DNA from: Nostoc sp. FACHB-152
GTDB taxonomy: Bacteria > Cyanobacteriota > Cyanobacteriia > Cyanobacteriales > Nostocaceae
NCBI RefSeq assembly: GCF_014697475.1
Contig: NZ_JACJRV010000055.1
Span: forward strand, 1-47,081
Length of the DNA stretch: 47,081 nucleotides
Reading direction: 5' to 3'
Shown piece by piece: positions 8,392 through 15,383 of this stretch (position 1 is the first letter of the stretch; the number at the start of each line of letters is the position of its first letter). The notes under the pieces are model-generated. The model was not told where the DNA came from. It ran no database searches and saw only the letters and a list, made by a program, of their open reading frames with translations. Both the position numbers and the translations under genes were made by a program.

Positions 8392-10590
8392 CTAATTTAT
8401 TTTCATTAACAAAACTACAAATATAATACCAATCATCGCCGTAGCCAGCTTAATCAGGGCAAAGTTATTTTCATTAACATCGGTATAAAATACACTTTCA
8501 TATCCATCTAAAATTCCCTGAATTAACAAGTTTACTTTCAAAAAATCATTATTCAATGATGATGACCTTTTGAATCTTCCTATCCCCGGAAATTTGCATT
8601 TGGTAAACACATTCTTTCCGTAACATTTACATTGTGCTATTTGCGCCAAAGGTAATGATTTTCTCTGATACTCTGATTTCTGCCAGCAGACATCATCTGC
8701 CACATCAGTACCTAATCCTGATAGCGATACCAAAGATTCAAACGAATATTTTGATACCATTAATTGGCTGAAAGATTTGGCATTATCATCTAAGTGATCT
8801 GTTGCTTTAATTCCACCGCCAAACACAATTTGCAACACTAAAGCAATCAGAATTAACAACGGGGCAACGCTTTGATTGGGAGCGATCGCAGAAATAATTA
8901 ACCCCATCACACAGCTACTAAATGACGCTAAAAACAAGGTGAAGTACATCCCAGTTATGTTTGTAGCTGCACCCGGAATTTCTACTGCTGCCAGCATAAA
9001 CCACAGCAATACTGCGGATTGGTAAATTGCTAATATCAATGCCACAAACAATTTTGATGCTAAGTATGGTGCTACCTCCAAACCAACACTTCGCTCTCTT
9101 TTGTAGATGGGTCTTTCTTTTGCTATCTCTGACATAGTGGCCAGTGAACCAGACATGACCGCCATGATTACCACCACAAATAGCATCGAGATTGCTTGTC
9201 CTGCATTCCCTGATTTGGTGCTGAATAAATCTGATTTCCACAATGCGAAATTCAGTGACCCTAAAATTGGCGCACCTAAAATCATCAATGCCAAACTCAT
9301 CTTATTTTTGAGCAAAATCGCTAAATTGCGTCTGCATAAAACCGATACCTGCTGCATGAAGGAGAGCTTGAGAGCCGATGGTATGCTACTTCTTGGCGGC
9401 AACCCTTCAATGCGCTCACTAATAAATCTTTCGTAGTATGGCGATACGCGAAAATAATTTTCCCACTGCTGAGGAGTGCGTTGTCGCTCTACCTTGTCGT
9501 AAATGGCATCAAAATCCTGCACTTGGAAATATTTAAATGCTAATTTCGGTGGCCCTACGTATGCCAGCCGTCCACCCTTTGCTAAAAACACGACTAAATT
9601 CGCCAGTGCTACATTCTTGGTGGCATGAGTTATCAAAATTACTGTACTGCCAGCATCAGCTACATATCGCAGCACTTCCATAATTTGGCGTTCTGTACCA
9701 GGGTCTAGCCCAGTTGTCGCCTCATCTAGAAAAAATAAACTGGGATGGCTAATAAGTTCTACTCCAATGCTGACTCGCTTTCTCTGACCACCGCTAAGTC
9801 GTGCAATTGGCAGATTTTTTTGCACTGTTAATTGTAGTTGTTCAATTACTTCTTTTACACGCTCTTGTTGAAGATTAGTAGATGCAAAAGGGAGCCTCAG
9901 TTGGACAGCATAATTGAGTGCTTCTGATACCGTTAGGTCGAGATGAACAATGTCATCTTGCGGCACATAGCCTATTCTATTTTTGAATGCGTTGTAATTT
10001 TTATATAAGTCAGTACCATCAATCAAAACTTTTCCTTTAGCCCGACGTTGCCCATTGAGCGCGTTCATCAATGTTGACTTGCCACCGCCGCTAACTCCCG
10101 CAATTACGACAAATTCTCTCGGTAAGAACGACAGTGAGATATCGTTGAGTAAAGTCGTGCCAAACATCGGTCTAGAGCTTTTATTCAGCCCGATTGCATC
10201 TAACCTTAGCCCTGATGTTGTGATAAATGGTGAGCGCATTTTTACTTGGGCTGAACTGGGTTGTTGTAATGCTGGGGTGATAATTTCTACTTCAATAATT
10301 ACATTGCCGACTTGTATTAAAGTTCCATGCGACAAGAGATAACCTTGCTTGGGTTGGAGTCTAATTCTTCCAATTCTTGTTCCCTGCCCACTGTCAAGAT
10401 CCGCCAAATAGTATTTATTGTCTTGTCTGGCAACGATCGCGTGAAGTACATCCACACTCGGATCGTCTATCACTAAATTACAAGCTTTACCACTACCAAT
10501 TACATAAGATTTATTATCCGCAAAACAAGCATTATCAATTGAATATTCTTGGACGGGATTCTTGTGGACGAGCAGATGTAGAGTCTCCAT
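8392..10590 (-). CDS. FHA domain-ABC transporter ATPase-permease fusion (ABCG-like)
   Basis: A 732-aa half-transporter. Residues 20-100 form an FHA domain (IGSGKACNLVIDDPSV, later LADLDSGQGTRIG), normally a phosphothreonine-binding module. Residues 140-345 are an ABC ATPase with Walker A GVSGGGKST (165-173), Q-loop YVPQDD (208-213), signature LSGGQRKR (265-272), Walker B FFLDE (286-290) and switch H322. The C-terminal half has about six hydrophobic segments of the ABC-2/ABCG type, with a long, cysteine-containing loop before the last one. All catalytic motifs are intact. Such FHA-ABCG proteins are common in cyanobacteria and presumably export lipids or peptides under Ser/Thr-kinase control; the substrate is unknown. 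It is monocistronic, with its start at 10590. Confidence 0.9.
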   Translation of the reverse strand: METLHLLVHKNPVQEYSIDNACFADNKSYVIGSGKACNLVIDDPSVDVLHAIVARQDNKYYLADLDSGQGTRIGRIRLQPKQGYLLSHGTLIQVGNVIIEVEIITPALQQPSSAQVKMRSPFITTSGLRLDAIGLNKSSRPMFGTTLLNDISLSFLPREFVVIAGVSGGGKSTLMNALNGQRRAKGKVLIDGTDLYKNYNAFKNRIGYVPQDDIVHLDLTVSEALNYAVQLRLPFASTNLQQERVKEVIEQLQLTVQKNLPIARLSGGQRKRVSIGVELISHPSLFFLDEATTGLDPGTERQIMEVLRYVADAGSTVILITHATKNVALANLVVFLAKGGRLAYVGPPKLAFKYFQVQDFDAIYDKVERQRTPQQWENYFRVSPYYERFISERIEGLPPRSSIPSALKLSFMQQVSVLCRRNLAILLKNKMSLALMILGAPILGSLNFALWKSDLFSTKSGNAGQAISMLFVVVIMAVMSGSLATMSEIAKERPIYKRERSVGLEVAPYLASKLFVALILAIYQSAVLLWFMLAAVEIPGAATNITGMYFTLFLASFSSCVMGLIISAIAPNQSVAPLLILIALVLQIVFGGGIKATDHLDDNAKSFSQLMVSKYSFESLVSLSGLGTDVADDVCWQKSEYQRKSLPLAQIAQCKCYGKNVFTKCKFPGIGRFKRSSSLNNDFLKVNLLIQGILDGYESVFYTDVNENNFALIKLATAMIGIIFVVLLMKIN

Positions 10591-10714
10591 ATATAGTTGG
10601 GGAGTATTTCTGTTTTTGTCCTCTGCCGATAATACAGCAACTCAAGCCATAAATCATCTATTGCCTAATTAAAAGGTCTTCAAATTTTAAAACTCCTACA
10701 GCAACAGCCTTTGA

Positions 10715-10745
10715 GGATGTTAGACAGAGCTTCTGTCTAACATCC
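10715..10745. repeat. Perfect 14-bp stem, 3-nt loop hairpin
   Basis: GGATGTTAGACAGA (10715-10728), GCT, then its exact complement TCTGTCTAACATCC (10732-10745). It lies between the stop of the actin-like gene (10788, reading left) and the start of the FHA-ABC gene (10590). Neither flank has a T-run, so it is not a textbook intrinsic terminator, though it could end or stabilise the actin-gene transcript. It could also be an operator. Confidence 0.5.
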
Positions 10746-10787
10746 CTATCTTGCGGTTTTAGATTTTTCGCACAACTACAAAGTTTT

Positions 10788-12029
10788 TCAAGTCTTTGAA
10801 GCTCTTTGTTTAGCTACTGAATACCTATTTTTTGGTAAAATCTCAGTCGGGGCAGCAGCATTGATTGGTTGAACATAATAGTCAGGAACTAAAGGTTTGC
10901 CCTTACGGTCGTATTTGAAACTCCCATCCAACATCTTGATATGACTGATATGAGATCCCCAAACATCAGCTACTCTATCGCCTAATCCTTTTGTATCTAG
11001 ATATTTAGGAAGCTCCATACCTCCATTCCAACAGATGGGAATTCCTTCTTCTTCAAAATGTTGAGTTAACTCTTTACGTACAAATGTAGCTGTCCCACCG
11101 CAGATTATTACCTCATCCATGATGGCTATATTTTTCACCCATCTTAGTAAAGCACGGGTGTATTCTTCACGAACTACAGGTAAAACTTTGCGAAACAACT
11201 CTACATCCTGCTTAATTTCTTCCGGTTTAGTTTTGCGTGACAAACGGCGTAATGAATCATAATTCCCATTTCCGGCTTCGACTATTGCTGCAATTAAGCG
11301 TGAATCTTCTTTAGATAACCCTACAGCAGTTCGCTCTACAAACTGATCCACTACCCAATTCATCCCTAAATCTGTAGATTCAGCTTTTGATGAATTACCT
11401 TTGACAGCTAGTGTGAAACTAGCATTACGATAACCTAACATTAGCATTCCTACATTCTTTTGGAAATAGTTTATATTCTCGTTCCGACTGCGATATGCCA
11501 ACAGTCCAGACCCTTCCAACGCAGCGTTATAACTTCGTACTTTGCATTTGAATTTCCCTGTTGGTGTTTTTACACCTGCTTTTAGCAACTGCGTCAGTTG
11601 TTTTCCTAAATTATTGGCAGTAGCTATTTCTCCTGGTGGTAGCAATATTTGTACATAAACTTCCAAATCATTTTTCACTCCTAAGCGTCGGATTGCCAGC
11701 CAAGTCAATGCTGCTATTTTTGGTAAAGCATACTTGTATTTCAAATCTCGAATCGCTGATGACCCAGCAAACATACTTCTTGATAGCGATCCCAAGACAT
11801 AATATTCTTCCCCAATTCCAATCCACACTGTATTGTCTTGCAGAAGTTGACTCGATAAATACTCAATCGTCCCAGCCCCTACATCTGCTATCTCCGGCTC
11901 CATTGTTACTACTATTGGTACTCCGTCTGGATATATTTGGGCTATCTCTTTTGCTGTACTTGCTCCCAAATCCAGCGTCAGCACAACTTTTGTGTACTCT
12001 TTAGGAGCAGCATTAATACTTTTATTCAT
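10788..12029 (-). CDS. parM: ParM-like actin family ATPase (plasmid segregation)
   Basis: A 413-aa protein of the ParM/Alp actin-like family. Phosphate-1 loop LTLDLGASTAKEI (17-29), phosphate-2 loop LMLGYRNASFT (196-206) and the adenosine motif VIICGGTATF (307-316) are all present in order. Such proteins polymerise on ATP and push plasmid copies apart, working with a DNA-binding adaptor and a centromere. It lies 15 bp downstream of a 156-aa gene in the same operon. About 0.5-1 kb upstream of that operon lies a hairpin-rich non-coding region that could hold the centromere. The family call is firm; the exact role (segregation rather than another filament function) is inferred from context. The symbol is by similarity of family only. 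Confidence 0.8.
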   Translation of the reverse strand: MNKSINAAPKEYTKVVLTLDLGASTAKEIAQIYPDGVPIVVTMEPEIADVGAGTIEYLSSQLLQDNTVWIGIGEEYYVLGSLSRSMFAGSSAIRDLKYKYALPKIAALTWLAIRRLGVKNDLEVYVQILLPPGEIATANNLGKQLTQLLKAGVKTPTGKFKCKVRSYNAALEGSGLLAYRSRNENINYFQKNVGMLMLGYRNASFTLAVKGNSSKAESTDLGMNWVVDQFVERTAVGLSKEDSRLIAAIVEAGNGNYDSLRRLSRKTKPEEIKQDVELFRKVLPVVREEYTRALLRWVKNIAIMDEVIICGGTATFVRKELTQHFEEEGIPICWNGGMELPKYLDTKGLGDRVADVWGSHISHIKMLDGSFKYDRKGKPLVPDYYVQPINAAAPTEILPKNRYSVAKQRASKT

Positions 12030-12044
12030 CTTTTTACCCTTCGT

Positions 12045-12515
12045 TTAACCGTTCCATCCCAACATCTGATTAGCCTGTTTCACTTCTTCTGGTACTTCCA
12101 TTTCCATCCATTCATCATCCTCATCATCTTGATGCTCTCTAGAATTGAATTGCTCTTGGGACATATTTCCTAAGACAGGTACGTTTTCCGATGATGTCGT
12201 GATGGAAATTTGAGGCTTGAGTAACGATGTTATAGCTACTGGGTCTTGCTCGATTCCACAAATTCGTCTGATAGAGCTAATTTGTGCTTCCAATTGCCCA
12301 ATTGCCCAAATCCCTGTTTGTCTAAGCTGTTCATCTCTCACCCCTAACGAAAGCATTACCAGAGGTAGCCAATATACTTTGAGCGTGAACATTACTAATT
12401 CGGGAAAATCCATTCCTATTTCAAATGGATGAGATTGTAAATAGTTAATTGTTTTCCCGTCTATACTCTCATTTGGTCGTTTAATTGAAATTACTTTCTG
12501 TTTCGGTTCGCCCAT
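12045..12515 (-). CDS. Hypothetical partner of the ParM-like protein
   Basis: A 156-aa protein, first gene of the operon with the actin-like gene (15-bp gap). The N-terminus is basic (MGEPKQKVISIKRPNESIDG), the middle is helical with a hydrophobic patch (FPELVMFTLKVYWLPLVMLSLG at about 37-58, split by charged flanks), and the C-terminal third is very acidic (HQDDEDDEWMEMEVPEE). I see no clear ribbon-helix-helix or helix-turn-helix. By position it may be the adaptor or centromere-binding partner, but the classical order puts that gene after parM, so this is only a suggestion. Confidence 0.55.
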   Translation of the reverse strand: MGEPKQKVISIKRPNESIDGKTINYLQSHPFEIGMDFPELVMFTLKVYWLPLVMLSLGVRDEQLRQTGIWAIGQLEAQISSIRRICGIEQDPVAITSLLKPQISITTSSENVPVLGNMSQEQFNSREHQDDEDDEWMEMEVPEEVKQANQMLGWNG

Positions 12516-12792
12516 AGGTTATCAATTTCTAACTACCGCAACACAGATATTTAATAATTATGGCATTATTTATTCTTTAGCTTGGCTGCAATTAATTACT
12601 CTCTTATTAAAAGTTTTCAACTTTCTAACTTTAGCCGAACTAGTATTCAAAATTCTAACTGATTATTTAACTCTTTTTTTATCGAACAATTGTTATATAT
12701 TATTTGGTTTCATAGCTTGAAAATTTTACTTTCAACTTTTTCGCAATCGTTACTAGCTCAAAACTTTTTTCATCATCTTAATTAGAGTTTAT

Positions 12793-12817
12793 AAACACCA
12801 CTTATTTACTGGTGTTT
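12793..12817. repeat. Inverted repeat AAACACCA / TGGTGTTT
   Basis: Perfect 8-bp arms (12793-12800 and 12810-12817) around a 9-base loop. Shares the ACACC/GGTGT word with the palindrome at 12887-12904, so the two may be sites for the same protein. Confidence 0.45.
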
Positions 12818-12886
12818 GTGTAGTTTTAAGTGTTGATTTTGTAGCTTTAATCACCCTATAAAAAAGGTCAGAAATAGCACCCCTGT

Positions 12887-12904
12887 AGGTGTTGTTCAAC
12901 ACCT
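12887..12904. repeat. Palindrome AGGTGTTG-TT-CAACACCT
   Basis: Perfect 8-bp arms with a 2-base centre, too tight a loop for a good RNA hairpin and more like a dimeric protein-binding site. Lies 4 bp before the next, larger inverted repeat. Confidence 0.5.
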
Positions 12905-12907
12905 TTC

Positions 12908-12960
12908 TTGGACTTTCAAAGTTGCTTTGTTATCTTTTCGTGACTTTTTTGAAAGTCCAA
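12908..12960. repeat. 13-bp inverted repeat (stem 1 of an overlapping pair)
   Basis: TTGGACTTTCAAA at 12908-12920 and its exact complement TTTGAAAGTCCAA at 12948-12960, with a 27-base loop. Its right arm shares bases 12957-12960 with the left arm of the next hairpin, so the two cannot both form fully. Confidence 0.55.
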
Positions 12961-13011
12961 AATAGGTGTGGACAAACTGTTGTCTAGCACCTATTTTGGA
13001 CGCTCTTTTTT
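12957..13011 (+). terminator. 12-bp stem hairpin with inner stem and T-run; possible terminator/attenuator
   Basis: CCAAAATAGGTG (12957-12968) pairs exactly with CACCTATTTTGG (12988-12999). Inside the loop GACAA (12971-12975) pairs with TTGTC (12980-12984). Six bases after the stem is a run of six T (13006-13011), which fits an intrinsic terminator on the plus strand. The overlap with the preceding inverted repeat gives the look of alternative structures, as in attenuators or antisense-controlled leaders. No plus-strand transcript start was identified, so function is open. Confidence 0.4.
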
Positions 13012-13071
13012 GCTAACTGAATCGACATAAACCTTGTCAATAATACGCTGGAGCTACTTTTTTTGCTCTTT

Positions 13072-13107
13072 TTCATTCTCAATAACTCGAAAATTATTGA
13101 GAATGAA
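13072..13107. repeat. 14-bp perfect inverted repeat
   Basis: TTCATTCTCAATAA (13072-13085) and its exact complement TTATTGAGAATGAA (13094-13107), separated by eight bases. There is no T-run immediately after either side, so a protein-binding or origin role is more likely than termination. Confidence 0.5.
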
Positions 13108-13401
13108 TAATACAAAAGTGTTGCAAACATAATTCAAAAAACTGATTTTTGATTTTTTGTAATGCTACACACTACTAAAAGTTACAAATCAACACTAATT
13201 AACTTGATTAATTCTCATTAATTATTGCTTGTTGATAATAAAATAGCCCAAAGCCCTTGATTTTACGTTGTTCTTCTGTCGAAAACCTCAAAAACTAGCC
13301 TTTGTGTACGTAAGTGTTAGCCGTGCTGAAAACGACTAATTTGCTAGTGGTATTTAGGGTTAGCTGGTGAATTGCTGCTGGTTGGCTGTGGAATGTTTTA
13401 G

Positions 13402-13426
13402 AATAACCGTACTTACTACGGTTATT
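13402..13426. repeat. 10-bp inverted repeat upstream of the relaxase gene; oriT candidate
   Basis: AATAACCGTA (13402-13411), five-base loop CTTAC, then TACGGTTATT (13417-13426). It lies 138 bp before the MobV relaxase start. Relaxases of this family recognise a hairpin next to the nick site, and oriT is normally directly upstream of the gene. Seen: the hairpin and its position. Inferred: the oriT role. Confidence 0.45.
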
Positions 13427-13563
13427 TTGCATTTTTTGTGTTTGAGCGATTTGTCTTTGAAAACAGGGATAACTAAAGGGAAACTGGTAATAAATTAGGT
13501 AGTAATTATTGCCGTGTAGCAAAGTCAGAAAGCTGTAATTTCAGATTTTAGCTTAGTAGAAAA

Positions 13564-15288
13564 ATGGCATACGCGATCGCCAGATTAAAAAAATTAAAGC
13601 GGAGTAATATTACGGGAAGTGCATCTCATACAGCCCGTGAGAGAGAAACGCCCAACGCTGACCCGACCAAAGAGAATATTAGGTTCATTGGTAGTCTTGA
13701 CTCTGAAGAAAGGCTAGAAGATTTGGTATTAGCCAAAATCACTGAACATGAGCAGAAGCGGAAGATTCGCACGGATGGAGTGTACTGTGTAGAGTTTTTG
13801 CTCTCAGCCTCGCCCAGTTACTTCCGCCCAGATTGCCCAACCCAAGCAGGATATTATGAACCCCAGAAGTTAAATGATTGGCTAGAAGCAACACACCAGT
13901 GGTTAGCTGATGAGTATGGAGAGCGCATAGTTCGGGCAGAGTTGCACTTAGATGAAGCCACACCCCATATTCATGCTTACTTTGTCCCGCTTGATGATGA
14001 GGGACAATTACGCTGTAGTCATTTTTTTGATGGCAGGCAGAAAATCCAACAATTTCAAGATTCTTACTCCCAGAGAATGCGCTCTGTTGGGCTAGAACGC
14101 GGTCTAAAAGGTAGCAGAGCGCAACACCTGGACATTAAAGACTTTTACCGCATTGTAGAACAAGGACGAGATTTAGATGTTGATACCCTCAATCCTCAAC
14201 AGTTGAAAGCCAAAGCCGCTGACCGAGACAGGGCTACTCGCTTCCTTGAAGAAATGGAGGCCACTGCCAAAGCTTTAGCTCAAGAAAACGAACTGTTACA
14301 ACAACGTATTCGGCAACTACAGCAAGATAACCAGAAATTAAGACAGCTTGCCGAATCCAGAATGGATTTATCACTTGTTGATGTCGCCTGGGAGTTAGGG
14401 CTATGGCGTGAGCAGCATGGTTGGGTTGGGCAGAATCACATCATTAATATAGATGGCGACAAATTTACTGACCTCGATCCTGGTTCTCCTTTGGGGGGCA
14501 ATGGTGCGATTGATTTAGTGAAACACGTTAATGAGTGTAACGAAGCTCAAGCTTACGCATGGTTACGTGACCGATTTGGTGAAGCTGGCGCACAAAAAGC
14601 CGCGATTGCCCACGCTCGAAAGATAACTACTCTTATTATCCAAACCCAAGCGCGTCCCCAATTCCAGCGACCAGTTGAGGATAAAGCCCAATGGACAACA
14701 GTTTCTAACTACCTTACCCAAAAACGGAGCATCCCTAAAGATTTTGTGGAGGTTCTGCACAACGCTGGACTGGTTTATGCTGATCAACGAAAAAATGCTG
14801 TGTTTGTGATGCGGAATCTTGAGGGGATTCCTCAAGGAGCCTTCTTGCAAGGGACACAGAACAATACTTTTAAAGGCTATGTGAAAGGGACTTTTAGGCG
14901 TGATAGCTGGTTTCATTTTCACTTAGGCGGACAGCCGACTGATGAAGTCAAAAAAGTAGTTCTGTGTCAGTCTCCGATTGATGTTATCTCCTTTGCCATG
15001 CTGGAATATCAAGCTCAGGGTGATGTGCCTCCCAATAGAACCCTGTATATGGCTGTTGATGATCCCAATTGCTTGCCTGTAAAACAATTACAAAATATTT
15101 CTCATATACAAGTGGCATTTGGTAACGATAAAACCCAACAAGCTGCGGCACAGACTGTTAAGGAATTGTTGCCACAGTCCAAAAAGCTTAAGTGCAAAGC
15201 TAGTAATTGGAATGAGGAATTAGTTAATTTTTCTCCTCAATTGCAACATAATCATTCCTCAAATCAAAACCATGAATTAGAGTTGTAA
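13564..15288 (+). CDS. MobV-family relaxase fused to a toprim/primase-like domain
   Basis: 574 aa. The N-terminal 200 residues are a Mob/Pre relaxase: motif I region H22-x-x-R with NADP(31-34)...N38, and the metal-binding motif HLDEATPHIHAYF (128-140) with H128, H135 and H137. Residues 220-265 form a coiled coil. The C-terminal part (about 270-560) resembles the DUF3991/toprim architecture of plasmid primase-like proteins: GSPLGGNGAIDLV (307-319) and VLCQSPIDVISF (466-477). In toprim proteins the residue before S-P-I-D is usually Glu; here it is Gln469, so catalysis there may be lost. It would nick oriT and could help prime the transferred strand. An upstream hairpin region is the likely oriT. 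The ribosome-binding site is weak. Confidence 0.85.
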   Translation: MAYAIARLKKLKRSNITGSASHTARERETPNADPTKENIRFIGSLDSEERLEDLVLAKITEHEQKRKIRTDGVYCVEFLLSASPSYFRPDCPTQAGYYEPQKLNDWLEATHQWLADEYGERIVRAELHLDEATPHIHAYFVPLDDEGQLRCSHFFDGRQKIQQFQDSYSQRMRSVGLERGLKGSRAQHLDIKDFYRIVEQGRDLDVDTLNPQQLKAKAADRDRATRFLEEMEATAKALAQENELLQQRIRQLQQDNQKLRQLAESRMDLSLVDVAWELGLWREQHGWVGQNHIINIDGDKFTDLDPGSPLGGNGAIDLVKHVNECNEAQAYAWLRDRFGEAGAQKAAIAHARKITTLIIQTQARPQFQRPVEDKAQWTTVSNYLTQKRSIPKDFVEVLHNAGLVYADQRKNAVFVMRNLEGIPQGAFLQGTQNNTFKGYVKGTFRRDSWFHFHLGGQPTDEVKKVVLCQSPIDVISFAMLEYQAQGDVPPNRTLYMAVDDPNCLPVKQLQNISHIQVAFGNDKTQQAAAQTVKELLPQSKKLKCKASNWNEELVNFSPQLQHNHSSNQNHELEL

Positions 15289-15331
15289 ATCACCAAAAGT
15301 CAAGCAACTTTAGTACGGAAATTTTCAGTAC
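15276..15331 (-). promoter_or_regulatory. Site B: GTAC-N11-GTAC operator with promoter, pointing left
   Basis: Minus strand: GTAC (15331-15328), spacer TGAAAATTTCC, GTAC (15316-15313), TAAAGT, four bases, TTGACT (15303-15298) as -35, 16 bp, TCTAAT (15281-15276) as -10. The core is also an inverted repeat AACTTTAGTAC / GTACCAAAGTT (15306-15338, 10 of 11 pairs). The element is 53 bp upstream of the plus-strand AAA ATPase gene, yet the promoter half points into the 3' end of the relaxase gene, implying either an antisense transcript or an operator used in both directions. Confidence 0.55.
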
Positions 15332-15383
15332 CAAAGTTTGTGAGAAATTTTTGGGATGCCATTTATTATCTGATTGATGTTGT

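Larger units (their letters stand above)
12516..13563. other. 1-kb hairpin-rich non-coding region between the actin operon and the relaxase gene
   Basis: No credible gene on either strand. The sequence is strongly AT-rich and contains at least six perfect inverted repeats, entered separately, with recurring GTGTTG/CAACAC words at 12829, 12890, 12897, 13118 and 13314. It separates two divergent transcription units, the actin pair (leftward) and the MobV relaxase (rightward). MobV-type plasmids usually carry oriT just upstream of the relaxase gene, and ParM-type systems carry the centromere upstream of their operon, so this is the best candidate in the window for both. Replication-control RNA is a further option. 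Confidence 0.5.
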
